Source: Planctomycetaceae bacterium
Lineage (GTDB): Bacteria; Planctomycetota; Planctomycetia; Planctomycetales; Planctomycetaceae
Reading direction: 5' to 3'
Assembly (NCBI GenBank): GCA_029259845.1
Contig: JAJDEI010000128.1
Span: forward strand, 1 to 45,264
DNA length: 45,264 bases
Below the pieces are notes generated by a model. That model saw only the letters and a program-made list of their open reading frames with translations. It was not told the DNA's origin and did no database searches. Below are positions 25,948-33,360 of the stretch, in pieces. The translations under genes were made by a program, and so were the position numbers. Within the stretch, counting starts at the first letter, position 1, and each line of letters starts with the position of its first letter.

Positions 25948-27393
25948 TTAGCGCCGCGTGCCGCTGAGGTTGTCGCTGAGTTCGCGGCCGACGCCGCGGA
26001 TGCGCCAGGCGAGTCGGCCGAGCATTGAGGCAAGGCCACGCTGTTCGGCGGTTTGGCCGGCCAGCAGCCGCGCGACGTCGTTGAGGACCGTCGGGCTGTC
26101 GGCGAGATAGGAATGGTTGAGCGCGAACAGGTCGGTCGCCACGTCGGTCGCGTCGATGACGTCGATGTTCTTGAATTCGGGGAAGAGCGTGAGTTCGTCT
26201 CCCGATTCTCCCAGCCGCTTCCGCGCCCGTGGATTGAACAGGCTTGATAGCTTGAGGGCGACGTCGCGGGAGGAGGAGTAGATGGTGATTCGCTGGGCGG
26301 TTTGTGTGATGTACGGGGCGATCGCCGTTTTGAAGTAATCGGCGTCGATGTCGGGAGCGGAGAGGATGACCTCATTGAAACGGGGAATCTGCTGCGTCTG
26401 GCATTCGTGGACGAGCCGGCTGAGGGCGGCGGAGACGATACGGTTCCCCATGCTGTGGGCGATCAGGTGCACACGCCGCGCTCCGGAGTCGCGGGCGACC
26501 TGAGTCACGAACTCAATCAGATGTTCTTCGCTCCAGCCGGCCATCTGGCCATCCTCGCGGTACGCCTCCAGCGACGTCTTGCCCTGCGAGGGCCAACTGT
26601 ACATGACCGGGGCCCCTTTGAACTTCAGGTCGTGGGCGATTTGTGCTGTCCGTCGCGCGGCGTCCTCAAACGTGTTGTTGAAGCCGTGCACAAACACGAA
26701 CACCTCCCCGCCGACCAGCGCCGGCCCGTGAGGCGTGCTCGCCACCTCCATCGAGTTCCAGACACTCCGCCGGATCGCGCACATCAGCTCCGTCTGACCC
26801 TGCTGCCGGACGTCGAGGAGCACGACATGCTTTTTCGGATCTTCGCGAAACTCCCATCGCCAGATGCTGGGCGATTCCAGCCGCCCCTTCTTGTGCGACT
26901 TGGGAATGCTCACGTCACAGTGGCCGTACGTGACCGGCCCCTGTCCGGTTCCGTACATATTTTTAATATGGGAGGAACCGGTCTGCGCGCGGTCCGTCCC
27001 GTAAAAGACACGTACGATGTCGAAGCGCTGCGGCACGGCTGGCGGGGCGAGTGACCGCGATTCGATGGATTGCGGTGCCAGCGCGGTGCGGGGGAGTGTA
27101 GTGTCGGGGCGCAGTGACTCGGGAGCCAGCAGAGGCGGAGGCTGCGACCGGTCCGCCGGTGCGGGCGACGACACTTGCGGCTCTTGTGGCCAATCGTCTT
27201 CGGCATCGGCGACAGAGCGTGAATCGTCCGGGAGGTATTCGGCGACCGCGTCCCCGACGCCTGTCGAATCGGTCGCGAGACGGGGAGTCTCCTCCTGCTC
27301 ACGCTGCGATGAGGGTGCCGGCTTGCTGTCGCTGCCGCCGCATCCGCACGCCAGGACGATCAGCAGAAGGAGTGACGGTCGCAAGACTCGCAT
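25948..27393 (-). CDS. DUF900-type alpha/beta hydrolase lipoprotein
   Basis: A 481-aa envelope protein. It begins with a lipoprotein signal (RPSLLLLIVLACGC, cysteine near residue 18), then a disordered Ser/Pro/Gln-rich linker to about residue 120. The DUF900 domain starts with VRVFYGTDRAQTG and continues with the strand-loop VFVFVHGFNNTFEDAARRTA (oxyanion HGF), YSWPSQGKTSLEAY and the nucleophile elbow LIAHSMGNRI (Ser of GxSxG type, here HSMG). Likely Asp and His come later (APDIDADYF; NHSYLADS near the C-terminus). DUF900 proteins are predicted esterases or lipases of unknown substrate. It is divergent from the DUF1080 gene and ends next to the repeat-rich gap, with no clear T-tract terminator of its own; the four-hairpin repeat may take that role. 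Confidence 0.87.
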   Translation of the reverse strand: MRVLRPSLLLLIVLACGCGGSDSKPAPSSQREQEETPRLATDSTGVGDAVAEYLPDDSRSVADAEDDWPQEPQVSSPAPADRSQPPPLLAPESLRPDTTLPRTALAPQSIESRSLAPPAVPQRFDIVRVFYGTDRAQTGSSHIKNMYGTGQGPVTYGHCDVSIPKSHKKGRLESPSIWRWEFREDPKKHVVLLDVRQQGQTELMCAIRRSVWNSMEVASTPHGPALVGGEVFVFVHGFNNTFEDAARRTAQIAHDLKFKGAPVMYSWPSQGKTSLEAYREDGQMAGWSEEHLIEFVTQVARDSGARRVHLIAHSMGNRIVSAALSRLVHECQTQQIPRFNEVILSAPDIDADYFKTAIAPYITQTAQRITIYSSSRDVALKLSSLFNPRARKRLGESGDELTLFPEFKNIDVIDATDVATDLFALNHSYLADSPTVLNDVARLLAGQTAEQRGLASMLGRLAWRIRGVGRELSDNLSGTRR

Positions 27394-27814
27394 TCAGATG
27401 CTCCGTTTCGGACGTTTCGTTGCCCCGTGGGGTTCGGAAAAACCGACCGTGTAGGGACGGACAAGCGCGAACTATACGAGCGAGCCGCCGGTTGTATCAA
27501 TCAGTCTCTCGGCAAGCGGGATCGGGGGCGAACGTCGCAAGGGGTGTCACGGATATGGGATACGTCTCCCGGCTGACGTTCGTTCCACGGACGATCCCGC
27601 CATTGTCCGGCAGGAGTTGCCGAAACGAGTTGAGACCGAAGCGCGCGCTTCCTAGCGGGCGCGGCTAAACGGGATTGGCGGGGATCGATGACCGGGCAGC
27701 GCGGGGCGGTTTGTTGATGGGCGGGGCGCTCGGTTGCCTTCGGTCGGTGGGGTGCGGCAGAATGGCTGAGCGATTCTTGATTCGTTCATCATGGTTCCCC
27801 TGTGAGGCCCTTTC
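27394..27814. other. 421-bp divergent promoter region
   Basis: It lies between the minus-strand DUF900 gene and the plus-strand DUF1080 gene, so it should hold both promoters. No convincing -35/-10 pair, RNA gene or repeat was identified. TGAGG shortly before 27815 is the ribosome site of the DUF1080 gene. Confidence 0.4.
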
Positions 27815-28636
27815 ATGGAAAACCTTCGGCCGATGCGGCATCTTCGATTTCTGGCAGTTACCTCGGTTGTCCTGGGGGGGTTGGCAATGAGCCTGTCCTC
27901 GACGGCCGCCTTCTTTGATGAATGGAAGAGCGGGGTCGACTGGTCCGAGCCGCCGATCGTGACCCCCGGCGACAGGGGGGCGGGCGACAGGGGGGCGTCG
28001 CCGTCTGATGCCATCGTGTTATTTGACGGCGGTGATCTGTCCGCATGGAATGGCGTCGAGAACTGGACGTTCGAGGAGGATTACGCGATCGTCGGCAGCA
28101 CCGTCGCCACCAAGCGGGGCTTTGGGGATTGCCAGTTGCATTTGGAGTTCGCGACGCCCGCAGAGGTCAGCGGCGAAGGGCAGGGGCGCGGCAACAGCGG
28201 CGTGTATCTGATGAGCCGCTACGAGTTGCAGATTCTCGATTCCTACGAAAACACGACCTACTATGACGGGCAGTGCGGCTCGATTTACAAGCAGCGGCCG
28301 CCGCTCGTCAATGCGTGCCGTCCGCCGGGTGAATGGCAAATCTACGACATCATCTTCACCGCGCCCCGGTTTGAAGCCGCGGGTGAGTTGAAGTCCCCCG
28401 GCTTCGTCACCGTGCTGCAGAATGGCGTGCTCGTACAGAACCATTACGAGTTGCAGGGCGGCACGTTCTACGAGACGCCGCCCGCTTACGAGGCCCATTC
28501 GCTGCGGGAGCCGCTCATGTTGCAGTTTCATCACAACCCGACACGCTTTCGCAACATCTGGATTCGCGATCTCCTGCCGCCGGAAAGCGACCGCAATGCG
28601 GCGTCTCCCGCTGCTCAAGCCGGAGAAACCTCGTGA
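27815..28636 (+). CDS. DUF1080 / 3-keto-disaccharide hydrolase domain protein
   Basis: A 273-aa secreted protein. The N-terminus MRHLRFLAVTSVVLGGLAMS (about residues 7-26) is a Sec signal. The DUF1080 jelly-roll domain begins at VLFDGGDLSAWNG and includes FGDCQLHLEFATP, GRGNSGVYLMSRYELQILDS and the conserved QCGSIYKQRPP and PGEWQIYDIIF segments, ending with FRNIWIRDL. The fold is that of glycoside hydrolases and lectins; some members hydrolyse 3-keto-disaccharides after glycoside oxidation. A perfect 15-bp tandem duplication (27968-27997) adds a second GDRGA to the linker. A TGAGG ribosome site precedes the ATG. The stop codon overlaps the GTG of the next gene, so the receiver-like protein is translationally coupled. 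Confidence 0.9.
   Translation: MENLRPMRHLRFLAVTSVVLGGLAMSLSSTAAFFDEWKSGVDWSEPPIVTPGDRGAGDRGASPSDAIVLFDGGDLSAWNGVENWTFEEDYAIVGSTVATKRGFGDCQLHLEFATPAEVSGEGQGRGNSGVYLMSRYELQILDSYENTTYYDGQCGSIYKQRPPLVNACRPPGEWQIYDIIFTAPRFEAAGELKSPGFVTVLQNGVLVQNHYELQGGTFYETPPAYEAHSLREPLMLQFHHNPTRFRNIWIRDLLPPESDRNAASPAAQAGETS
27968..27997 (+). repeat. Perfect 15-bp tandem duplication in the DUF1080 gene
   Basis: GGCGACAGGGGGGCG occurs twice in direct succession, encoding GDRGA-GDRGA in the linker after the signal peptide. It is in frame and probably neutral. The exact identity suggests a recent event. Confidence 0.85.
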
Positions 28637-29019
28637 CGGATGCGAACGATGCGACGAATCCCGCCGACACGAGCGATGTGCTGCTCGTCTCGGCGGACCT
28701 GTTTCTGGGCAGCCGCGTCCGGGGGGCTGCTGAAGCTGCGGGGCGTTCCATCGACGTCGCCGCCTCCGGCGACGCGGCGATCAGTCGGTTGATCGCCGGA
28801 CACTACCGTCTCGTCCTCATCGATCTGGAGACGCCCGGGCTCGACATCGGGGCGCTGCGACAATCCTGTGGCGAGAGGCCCGTTGTCGCCTATGGACCCC
28901 ACGTGCGAGTTCCGCTCCTCACGTCGGCCCGCCAAGCCGGCTGCAACGAAGTGCTGACCCGCGGGCAGTTCGATGCCTCGATGCATGAAGTGTTGGCGCG
29001 GGACGTCGATGGTGAGTGA
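28633..29019 (+). CDS. Stand-alone receiver-like (CheY-fold) protein
   Basis: A 128-aa protein beginning with GTG that overlaps the DUF1080 stop codon by four bases (GTGA). After a short polar tail, the pattern VLLVSADLFLGSRVRGAAEA, IDVAASGDAAISRLI and YRLVLIDLETPGLDIGALRQ follows a response-regulator receiver, with the Asp of VLIDLE at the phosphorylation site (near residue 64). The usual acidic pair after the first strand is reduced to one Asp (VSAD), and the switch Thr and Lys are not clear, so it may be a phosphorylation-independent pseudo-receiver. There is no output domain. Coupling to a gene for an exported sugar hydrolase is odd for a signalling protein. Fold assignment is moderate. 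Confidence 0.7.
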   Translation: MTDANDATNPADTSDVLLVSADLFLGSRVRGAAEAAGRSIDVAASGDAAISRLIAGHYRLVLIDLETPGLDIGALRQSCGERPVVAYGPHVRVPLLTSARQAGCNEVLTRGQFDASMHEVLARDVDGE

Positions 29020-29110
29020 GAAGTGGTGAGCAGTGAGTGTGGGTTGGGGCGAGCGGTGCGGCTCGCTGTTGTCGGACTTGTGACTTGTGGGTTGTGGGGC
29101 GTCGCGCGGG

Positions 29111-30292
29111 TCACTCGACCGGCTCGAAGACCAGGGGAGCCTCTCGTTTGAGGTCGGCGACGCGGAGGGAGACGCGGCCGTCGAGCAGGTCGGTGAGGAC
29201 GTTGCCGCACACTTCGGCCCGCCAACCCTGCATCAGCACGGGCGGCTCTCCCCGACGTCCGTCAAACGCGTGCCAGCGGACCAGTTCATGCAGATCGGAC
29301 ATCGATCCCACAATCGACTGCGAGATCCCCAACTCGGCACAGCGATCCGCCAGAGCGATGGCCAGAAGTTTCCCCAGCACGTCCTCTTGGGGAAGGGCAC
29401 GGTGGGCGGAGGACCTGCGCGGACACTCGTCATCCGCCAACTGCATGGCCCGCTGCACACAGCCGAACAACTCGGGGGCGTCCCGCTTGGTGTCCCGCCG
29501 TTGCATGCCCCGCGTGGCGGTGACATCCGCTAGTTTTCGCGGCTTGCGACGCGCAAGGTCGACGATCAGGTCGTCCCGCAACACGGTTCGCGGCGGTCGG
29601 TCCCGCAGTTGTGCCTGCTGATCGCGCCACACGAACAGTTCACGCGCGATGGCCATCTCCCTGCGGGACAACCGAGGGACGCCGGACACTTTCCGCCAGC
29701 GATCGCCGTCATCCTCATCGGCGTAGACCGCCGTCCGTCGCTCGAGTTCATCCTGCACCCAGTCCAACCGGCCTTTCTGTTGCAGCGACTCTTGCTGCCG
29801 CTGCCAGATCAACAACACATGTTCGACGTCTTCCAGGGCGTAGTCGATCTGTCCGGGTGAGAGCGGCCTTTTGGCCCAGTCGGTGCGTGTTTCGTGCGTG
29901 TCGATCCGCTCGTCGAGGACCCGCTGGACCAGGGCTTTGTACGAGAGCGGAAAGCCGCGGCTGAGCAGTCCTTCGGCGACCTGCACATCGACAAGTTTCC
30001 TCGGGGCGGCCCCTCCGAAATGCAGACAAAACCGCACCTCTTCCCGTGCGCCGTGGGCGACAACCGTCGTCGCTTCGTCCATGAAAATCTGCCACCAGCG
30101 GTCGAGGCGATCGATCTTGAATGGATCGACCACGGCTGCGCGCGTGGGGGTCGCGAACTGCAACAGGCAGAGCCGCGGCCGGTAATGCGACTCCGAGACG
30201 AACTCGGTATCGAACGCCACGATCCCGGCGCTCGCAATGTCGTCGCACAGTTCGTCGAACGCCTGTTGTGTGATGATCAGCCGGTCCGGCAT
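29111..30292 (-). CDS. rnd: Ribonuclease D
   Basis: A 393-aa DEDD 3'-5' exoribonuclease acting on tRNA 3' ends and other stable RNAs in the cytoplasm. ExoI is VAFDTEF (Asp28, Glu30), ExoII lies in VVAHGAREEVRFC and ExoIII is IDYALEDVEHVL (Tyr and Asp five residues apart). At ExoII the usual Asp appears as Glu, a conservative change worth noting. After the exonuclease domain (about 1-190) come HRDC-like helical modules containing the segment LSRREMAIARELFVWRDQQA. Length is normal for the family. GGAAGG lies about 7 nt before the ATG, within the end of the sialidase-like gene, and only 3 nt separate the two, so they are co-transcribed. Confidence 0.9.
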   Translation of the reverse strand: MPDRLIITQQAFDELCDDIASAGIVAFDTEFVSESHYRPRLCLLQFATPTRAAVVDPFKIDRLDRWWQIFMDEATTVVAHGAREEVRFCLHFGGAAPRKLVDVQVAEGLLSRGFPLSYKALVQRVLDERIDTHETRTDWAKRPLSPGQIDYALEDVEHVLLIWQRQQESLQQKGRLDWVQDELERRTAVYADEDDGDRWRKVSGVPRLSRREMAIARELFVWRDQQAQLRDRPPRTVLRDDLIVDLARRKPRKLADVTATRGMQRRDTKRDAPELFGCVQRAMQLADDECPRRSSAHRALPQEDVLGKLLAIALADRCAELGISQSIVGSMSDLHELVRWHAFDGRRGEPPVLMQGWRAEVCGNVLTDLLDGRVSLRVADLKREAPLVFEPVE

Positions 30293-30295
30293 GCG

Positions 30296-31495
30296 TCAAC
30301 CTTCCAACTGCCAGCGGGCCTGACGCAACACCGCACGGGGACTGGAGGACATGTTTTCGTACCACACGGTCAACAGCTCGCCACTTTCCAATTCGACCGT
30401 CGACGGATAACCCAGGTCCCCGGAGGCACCGTCGCCGGACAAGACGATCGCTTCCGACCAACTGCGGCCGCCATCGTCGCTCACGCGGGCTTGATTGCCC
30501 AGCGGAGCGCGGCGATGTCCGTAGGTCATCAACAAACGTCCGTCGCGCAGACGCAGCAAATGCGACGGCAGACCCCAGACGCCGATCGAGTACGGCACCG
30601 CCCATGTCTGGCCGCCGTCGTCGGAGTGGGTCTGCAGCGTTTCTCGTTCGTTGTGGGAATTGTGGTTGCGAATCTGGACGAGGATTCGTCCGTCGCCCGT
30701 GTCGACCGCGTGCAGCTCGTGGTAATTGGCCGGGTTGTCCCCCTCACGTGCCGGGATTTCGATGATTGAGTCCCAACCGACGCCGTCATCCGAGGAAAGC
30801 GACACGCCCACTTTGGCGTTCTCGTGCCAAAGTTGCTTGCCTGCGTACAACAAGCGGCCATCCGTCAGTTGAATGGGACCGTGCGGGCTGTTCAGCGGGA
30901 CTCTGTACCGGGCCGACCACGAAATCCCGCCGTCGGTCGAGCGCAGCATCCAGTTGCCGAGTTCGGCTTTTCGCGCGGCTGCGGCAAGCCTGCGGCGGAC
31001 GGCACGCCATTCGGCCAATCGCTCGTCCGGCCAACCCTTGGCGTTCCCTGCTTTGATCTGCTGCTCCGCGCGATCGAGGACCGATTCCCAGGCTGATGAC
31101 GTAAAGGTGGTGACAAGGATCGAACCGGCTGCTGTCTCCAGCACGCCCGCATCCCGGTCGTCGATCGCCGTATCGAGGAGCGTGCGGGGCCAGGTCCAGG
31201 TTTGGCCATCGTCATCCGATTTCATCCAGTCGACCCGGCCAAACGGGCAAACGTGCGTTTCGCGTCCCCCGGACCACACCAGCAGAAGCTGACCGTTCTT
31301 TCGCCGGCAGACCGTCGGCCAGCCGTGATACACGTCCGGCTGGGCGCTAATGACGTCCGTCGCGATGATCTTCGCCGCCGGAGCCGCCGCGCGGGCCGGT
31401 CGCCCCATCCAGTACCCGGCGGTTGTGACAGCGGTCGCCCGCAGGAACGCGCGGCGACCGAAGGAGGAGTGAGGCAGCGAGGGAGATGTTGGCAT
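30296..31495 (-). CDS. BNR-repeat sialidase-like protein with Tat signal
   Basis: A 399-aa exported protein. The N-terminus SSFGRRAFLRATAVTTAGYW (about residues 10-29) is a twin-arginine signal. The body is a six-bladed-propeller sialidase-like domain with several Asp-box (BNR) motifs: KSDDDGQTWTW, STDGGISWSA, HSDDGGQTWAV and SDDGGRSWSE. Arginines and an HGPIQLTDGRLLYAG strand are typical of the planctomycete exo-alpha-sialidase-like family, whose real substrates are usually sulfated or neutral glycans and mostly untested. It is the first gene of a two-gene minus-strand unit with rnd, 3 nt apart. Family confident, substrate unknown. Confidence 0.88.
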   Translation of the reverse strand: MPTSPSLPHSSFGRRAFLRATAVTTAGYWMGRPARAAAPAAKIIATDVISAQPDVYHGWPTVCRRKNGQLLLVWSGGRETHVCPFGRVDWMKSDDDGQTWTWPRTLLDTAIDDRDAGVLETAAGSILVTTFTSSAWESVLDRAEQQIKAGNAKGWPDERLAEWRAVRRRLAAAARKAELGNWMLRSTDGGISWSARYRVPLNSPHGPIQLTDGRLLYAGKQLWHENAKVGVSLSSDDGVGWDSIIEIPAREGDNPANYHELHAVDTGDGRILVQIRNHNSHNERETLQTHSDDGGQTWAVPYSIGVWGLPSHLLRLRDGRLLMTYGHRRAPLGNQARVSDDGGRSWSEAIVLSGDGASGDLGYPSTVELESGELLTVWYENMSSSPRAVLRQARWQLEG

Positions 31496-31733
31496 GAGAG
31501 ATCGGCTGGATTGACAAGGCAGCTAAAGCACGCCGCGATTGTGGCGACTTGGGTCCGCCCGCGTCAATCAGTGCATACGATCGTTCGTGGGACGGTAGTG
31601 TCCTAATTCGAGATCGGCGAACATCACCGCTGCCAGTCGTTTAGCATTGTCAGCGCAGTACCACAAATTGAAAATGCTTCCGATCGAAGGAGCCGCGAGC
31701 ATCAACAATCGCCTAATCGCTGATCTGAAAGGG

Positions 31734-32336
31734 CTATCTTGTCTTTCGTTTGGGCGAAGACTTTTTCTTCACTGGTTTCTTCGGCCTTTTTTTCTTGGTG
31801 GCCTTACCAGACAGCTTCTTTGCAGCCTTCTCTTGGCGTGGGTCCGTGAGGGAATGTCTCCTGACAGGTTGTGCAATGCTCATGAATCCGCAACGAGCGG
31901 GCCTGTAAACAGGAAGGGTCAACGGAGGCACACCAAGTCGCGACATCATGCCTTGCACGAATTCTCGCCAGTACGGCCAGCCGTTGTAGACACCGTTGAA
32001 GCCTGCGAAAGCATCGACATGCTCGTCGGTGATCTCCTCGAACGAGACGAGGCTGTAGACGAGGAGATAGTCGGCTGTAATCGTCAATGGTCGCCCTCGC
32101 TTCACGTGCGCAACGACTGCGAAACGAGGTTTTACAAAGACGACCGACCGCTCCTTGTCGACAACGTACTCGGTGCTGTTCGATAACTCTACTTCACCAC
32201 TAAGCTCCGAGAATGGGTCATACTCGACCGATGATTCAACCAGATTGACTCTCTCGATCTGGACGAGATTGGCCACCTTTGCCGCCAACAGCAACTTCTC
32301 TTCCTCAGAAGTGTCCGTCGCTACATTCTTTGCCAT
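31734..32336 (-). CDS. SecB-like chaperone of a toxin-antitoxin-chaperone (TAC) module
   Basis: A 200-aa SecB-fold protein, the third gene of the TAC operon. The diagnostic C-terminal SecB signature is FAGFNGVYNGWPYWREFVQG, followed by MMSRLGVPPLTLPVYRP, which corresponds to the YPY-RE-V and RL-LPPLTL region of M. tuberculosis Rv1957. The N-terminal strands (VEYDPFSELSGEVELSNS, SVVFVKPRFAVVAHVKRG) fit SecB strands. In TAC systems the chaperone binds the antitoxin C-terminus and protects it from aggregation and proteolysis. Unusually, residues about 165-200 form a Lys/Arg-rich tail (for example KKKRPKKPVKKKSSPKRK), unlike the acidic or neutral tails of SecB. AGGATAGGTC before the ATG provides the ribosome site within the antitoxin stop region; 3 nt separate the genes. 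Base composition is lower in GC than the neighbours. Confidence 0.82.
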   Translation of the reverse strand: MAKNVATDTSEEEKLLLAAKVANLVQIERVNLVESSVEYDPFSELSGEVELSNSTEYVVDKERSVVFVKPRFAVVAHVKRGRPLTITADYLLVYSLVSFEEITDEHVDAFAGFNGVYNGWPYWREFVQGMMSRLGVPPLTLPVYRPARCGFMSIAQPVRRHSLTDPRQEKAAKKLSGKATKKKRPKKPVKKKSSPKRKTR

Positions 32337-32339
32337 GAC

Positions 32340-32762
32340 CTATCCTGCGAGTTGGGAGATTTGCAAAGCGCTTCGATGAGGTGTGTTTGCATGCTGCCAG
32401 AACCCAGCGCCCTCAAGATTCAGGAACGCCTGCTCATGGGAGGGGCCGGACTGAACCGTCGACACCCTCCATTGGACCGGAGACCCACTTGCCACGTTGT
32501 CGACACCGGTGCGGAGTTCCTTGCCCATCGCAAAGAGAACATCGGACACCGTGCGTAGTGTCATGTTGCTTTCGCCATCGAGAAGTTGGGAAACGAATCC
32601 CTTGGTCTTCCCCAGTCGGCTCGCCAGTTCCGACTTTGTGACACCCATCTGTTGCATAAGCGCGCAGATCATCTCCGTAACTTCAACGATGGTTTTTTCC
32701 TGCGTGAAGAGACGAATCTCATCGTCAGTGGTGTTCTGACCCTCAATCCACGTGCTGCCCAT
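32340..32762 (-). CDS. higA: HigA-like antitoxin with chaperone-addiction C-terminus
   Basis: A 140-aa XRE-family antitoxin. The ATG at 32762 is preceded by AAAGGGAG at ideal spacing; an ATG at 32786, directly after the toxin stop, has none. A helix-turn-helix domain occupies about residues 25-90 (MGVTKSELASRLGKTKGFVS, then MTLRTVSDVLFAMG). It probably represses the operon by binding the palindrome at 33156-33173 and neutralises the HigB-like toxin. Beyond the HTH is a 45-residue tail with scattered aromatics (PVQWRVSTVQ, LNLEGAGFWQHANT), in the place of the ChAD segment that makes TAC antitoxins depend on their SecB-like chaperone. Gene order toxin-antitoxin-chaperone matches M. tuberculosis HigB1-HigA1-Rv1957. 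Assignment is strong from context plus motifs. Confidence 0.83.
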   Translation of the reverse strand: MGSTWIEGQNTTDDEIRLFTQEKTIVEVTEMICALMQQMGVTKSELASRLGKTKGFVSQLLDGESNMTLRTVSDVLFAMGKELRTGVDNVASGSPVQWRVSTVQSGPSHEQAFLNLEGAGFWQHANTPHRSALQISQLAG

Positions 32763-32786
32763 AGGTTTCTCCCTTTGTGTTCTCAT

Positions 32787-33152
32787 TCATTTTAGGCCTA
32801 GGTGTTGCGCCATGATGCTTTCCGCGCGACGCAAATCTGACGCACCCCACTTGTCTCTCTTTTTGAAGAACCCGTGCGTTAGATACCAGAATCTCTCCAC
32901 GCGAAAACAGGGCACCCGGATCTGTCCTCGCTTGAACGAGTAGATTTCATTCGATTCATGACGAAATTGCTCCTTGTTGTGAATCGTCCCGATATCAGCC
33001 ATTCGCTGAAAAAGCACCCCGATGCTCCTCGCCCGCTTGGCAGGCAGGCCCATGAGAAACTCCATCGCGGGCATTGACCCATCAATCAATCGTGCGCACG
33101 CGATTGTTCGGGCAGCTCCCTCCGCAACAATGGAATCGTCATTTGCCGCCAT
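32787..33152 (-). CDS. higB: HigB-like (RelE/Gp49 superfamily) toxin
   Basis: A 121-aa RelE-superfamily toxin, probably a ribosome-dependent mRNA endonuclease. The core motifs are MEFLMGLPAKRARSIGVLFQ, SNEIYSFKRGQIRVPCFRVE and FWYLTHGFFKKRDKWGASDL, the last being the HGF-KK element typical of HigB/Gp49 toxins. Basic residues of the catalytic face (KRGQIRVPCF and HGFFKK) are present, so it looks intact. The stop codon TGA directly abuts the upstream ATG of the antitoxin frame. The N-terminus is about 20 residues longer than in compact HigB proteins; an internal Met (residue 27 or 30) is possible. A promoter whose -10 lies 8 nt before the ATG suggests a leaderless or nearly leaderless message. 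Confidence 0.83.
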   Translation of the reverse strand: MAANDDSIVAEGAARTIACARLIDGSMPAMEFLMGLPAKRARSIGVLFQRMADIGTIHNKEQFRHESNEIYSFKRGQIRVPCFRVERFWYLTHGFFKKRDKWGASDLRRAESIMAQHLGLK

Positions 33153-33155
33153 GGT

Positions 33156-33195
33156 GTTTAGTTATATCTAAACTTTAGCTTGAACTCAAGCGACA
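33156..33195 (-). promoter_or_regulatory. TAC operon promoter with overlapping operator
   Basis: On the minus strand, -35 TTGAGT is followed by a 17-nt spacer and -10 TATAAC. The perfect inverted repeat GTTTAG-N6-CTAAAC (33156-33173) covers the -10 box, the usual layout for autorepression by a HigA-type antitoxin. The -10 ends 8 nt before the toxin ATG, so transcription should begin at or next to the start codon. Confidence 0.7.
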
Positions 33196-33211
33196 AGGTT
33201 GAGATAATCTG

Positions 33212-33257
33212 CAAAAAGAAAAGACCCGCACCACAGATTGCAGCTGCGATGCGGGTC
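33212..33257 (-). terminator. Rho-independent terminator upstream of the TAC operon
   Basis: Read on the minus strand, GACCCGCA (33250-33257) and TGCGGGTC (33223-33230) form an 8-bp stem with a structured loop, followed by TTTTCTTTTT (33212-33222). It would stop read-through from the hpnC/hpnD side into the TAC promoter, insulating the module. Confidence 0.65.
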
Positions 33258-33275
33258 CGGTGAGCGAAGATCACA

Positions 33276-33347
33276 GGCCCCGTAGCCAAATTGGCAAGGC
33301 AAATGGTTTGCACCCATCGATTCCCGGTTCGAGTCCGGGCGGGGTCT
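33276..33347 (+). tRNA. tRNA-like gene, anticodon TGC, unusual body
   Basis: A 72-nt cloverleaf. The acceptor GGCCCCG pairs with CGGGGTC (one G-U). The D-arm is GCC-AAATTGGCAA-GGC. The anticodon arm ATGG-TTTGCAC-CCAT gives anticodon TGC (Ala by the code). The variable region has 4 nt, and the T-arm CCCGG-TTCGAGT-CCGGG is perfect. CCA is not encoded. The D-arm, short variable region and U73 look more like Cys or Gln tRNAs than Ala, and the G3:U70 pair of tRNA-Ala is missing (there is G2:U71). Either a divergent functional tRNA or an element-borne degenerate one. Confidence 0.65.
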
Positions 33348-33360
33348 TTCTCTGCGCTCA

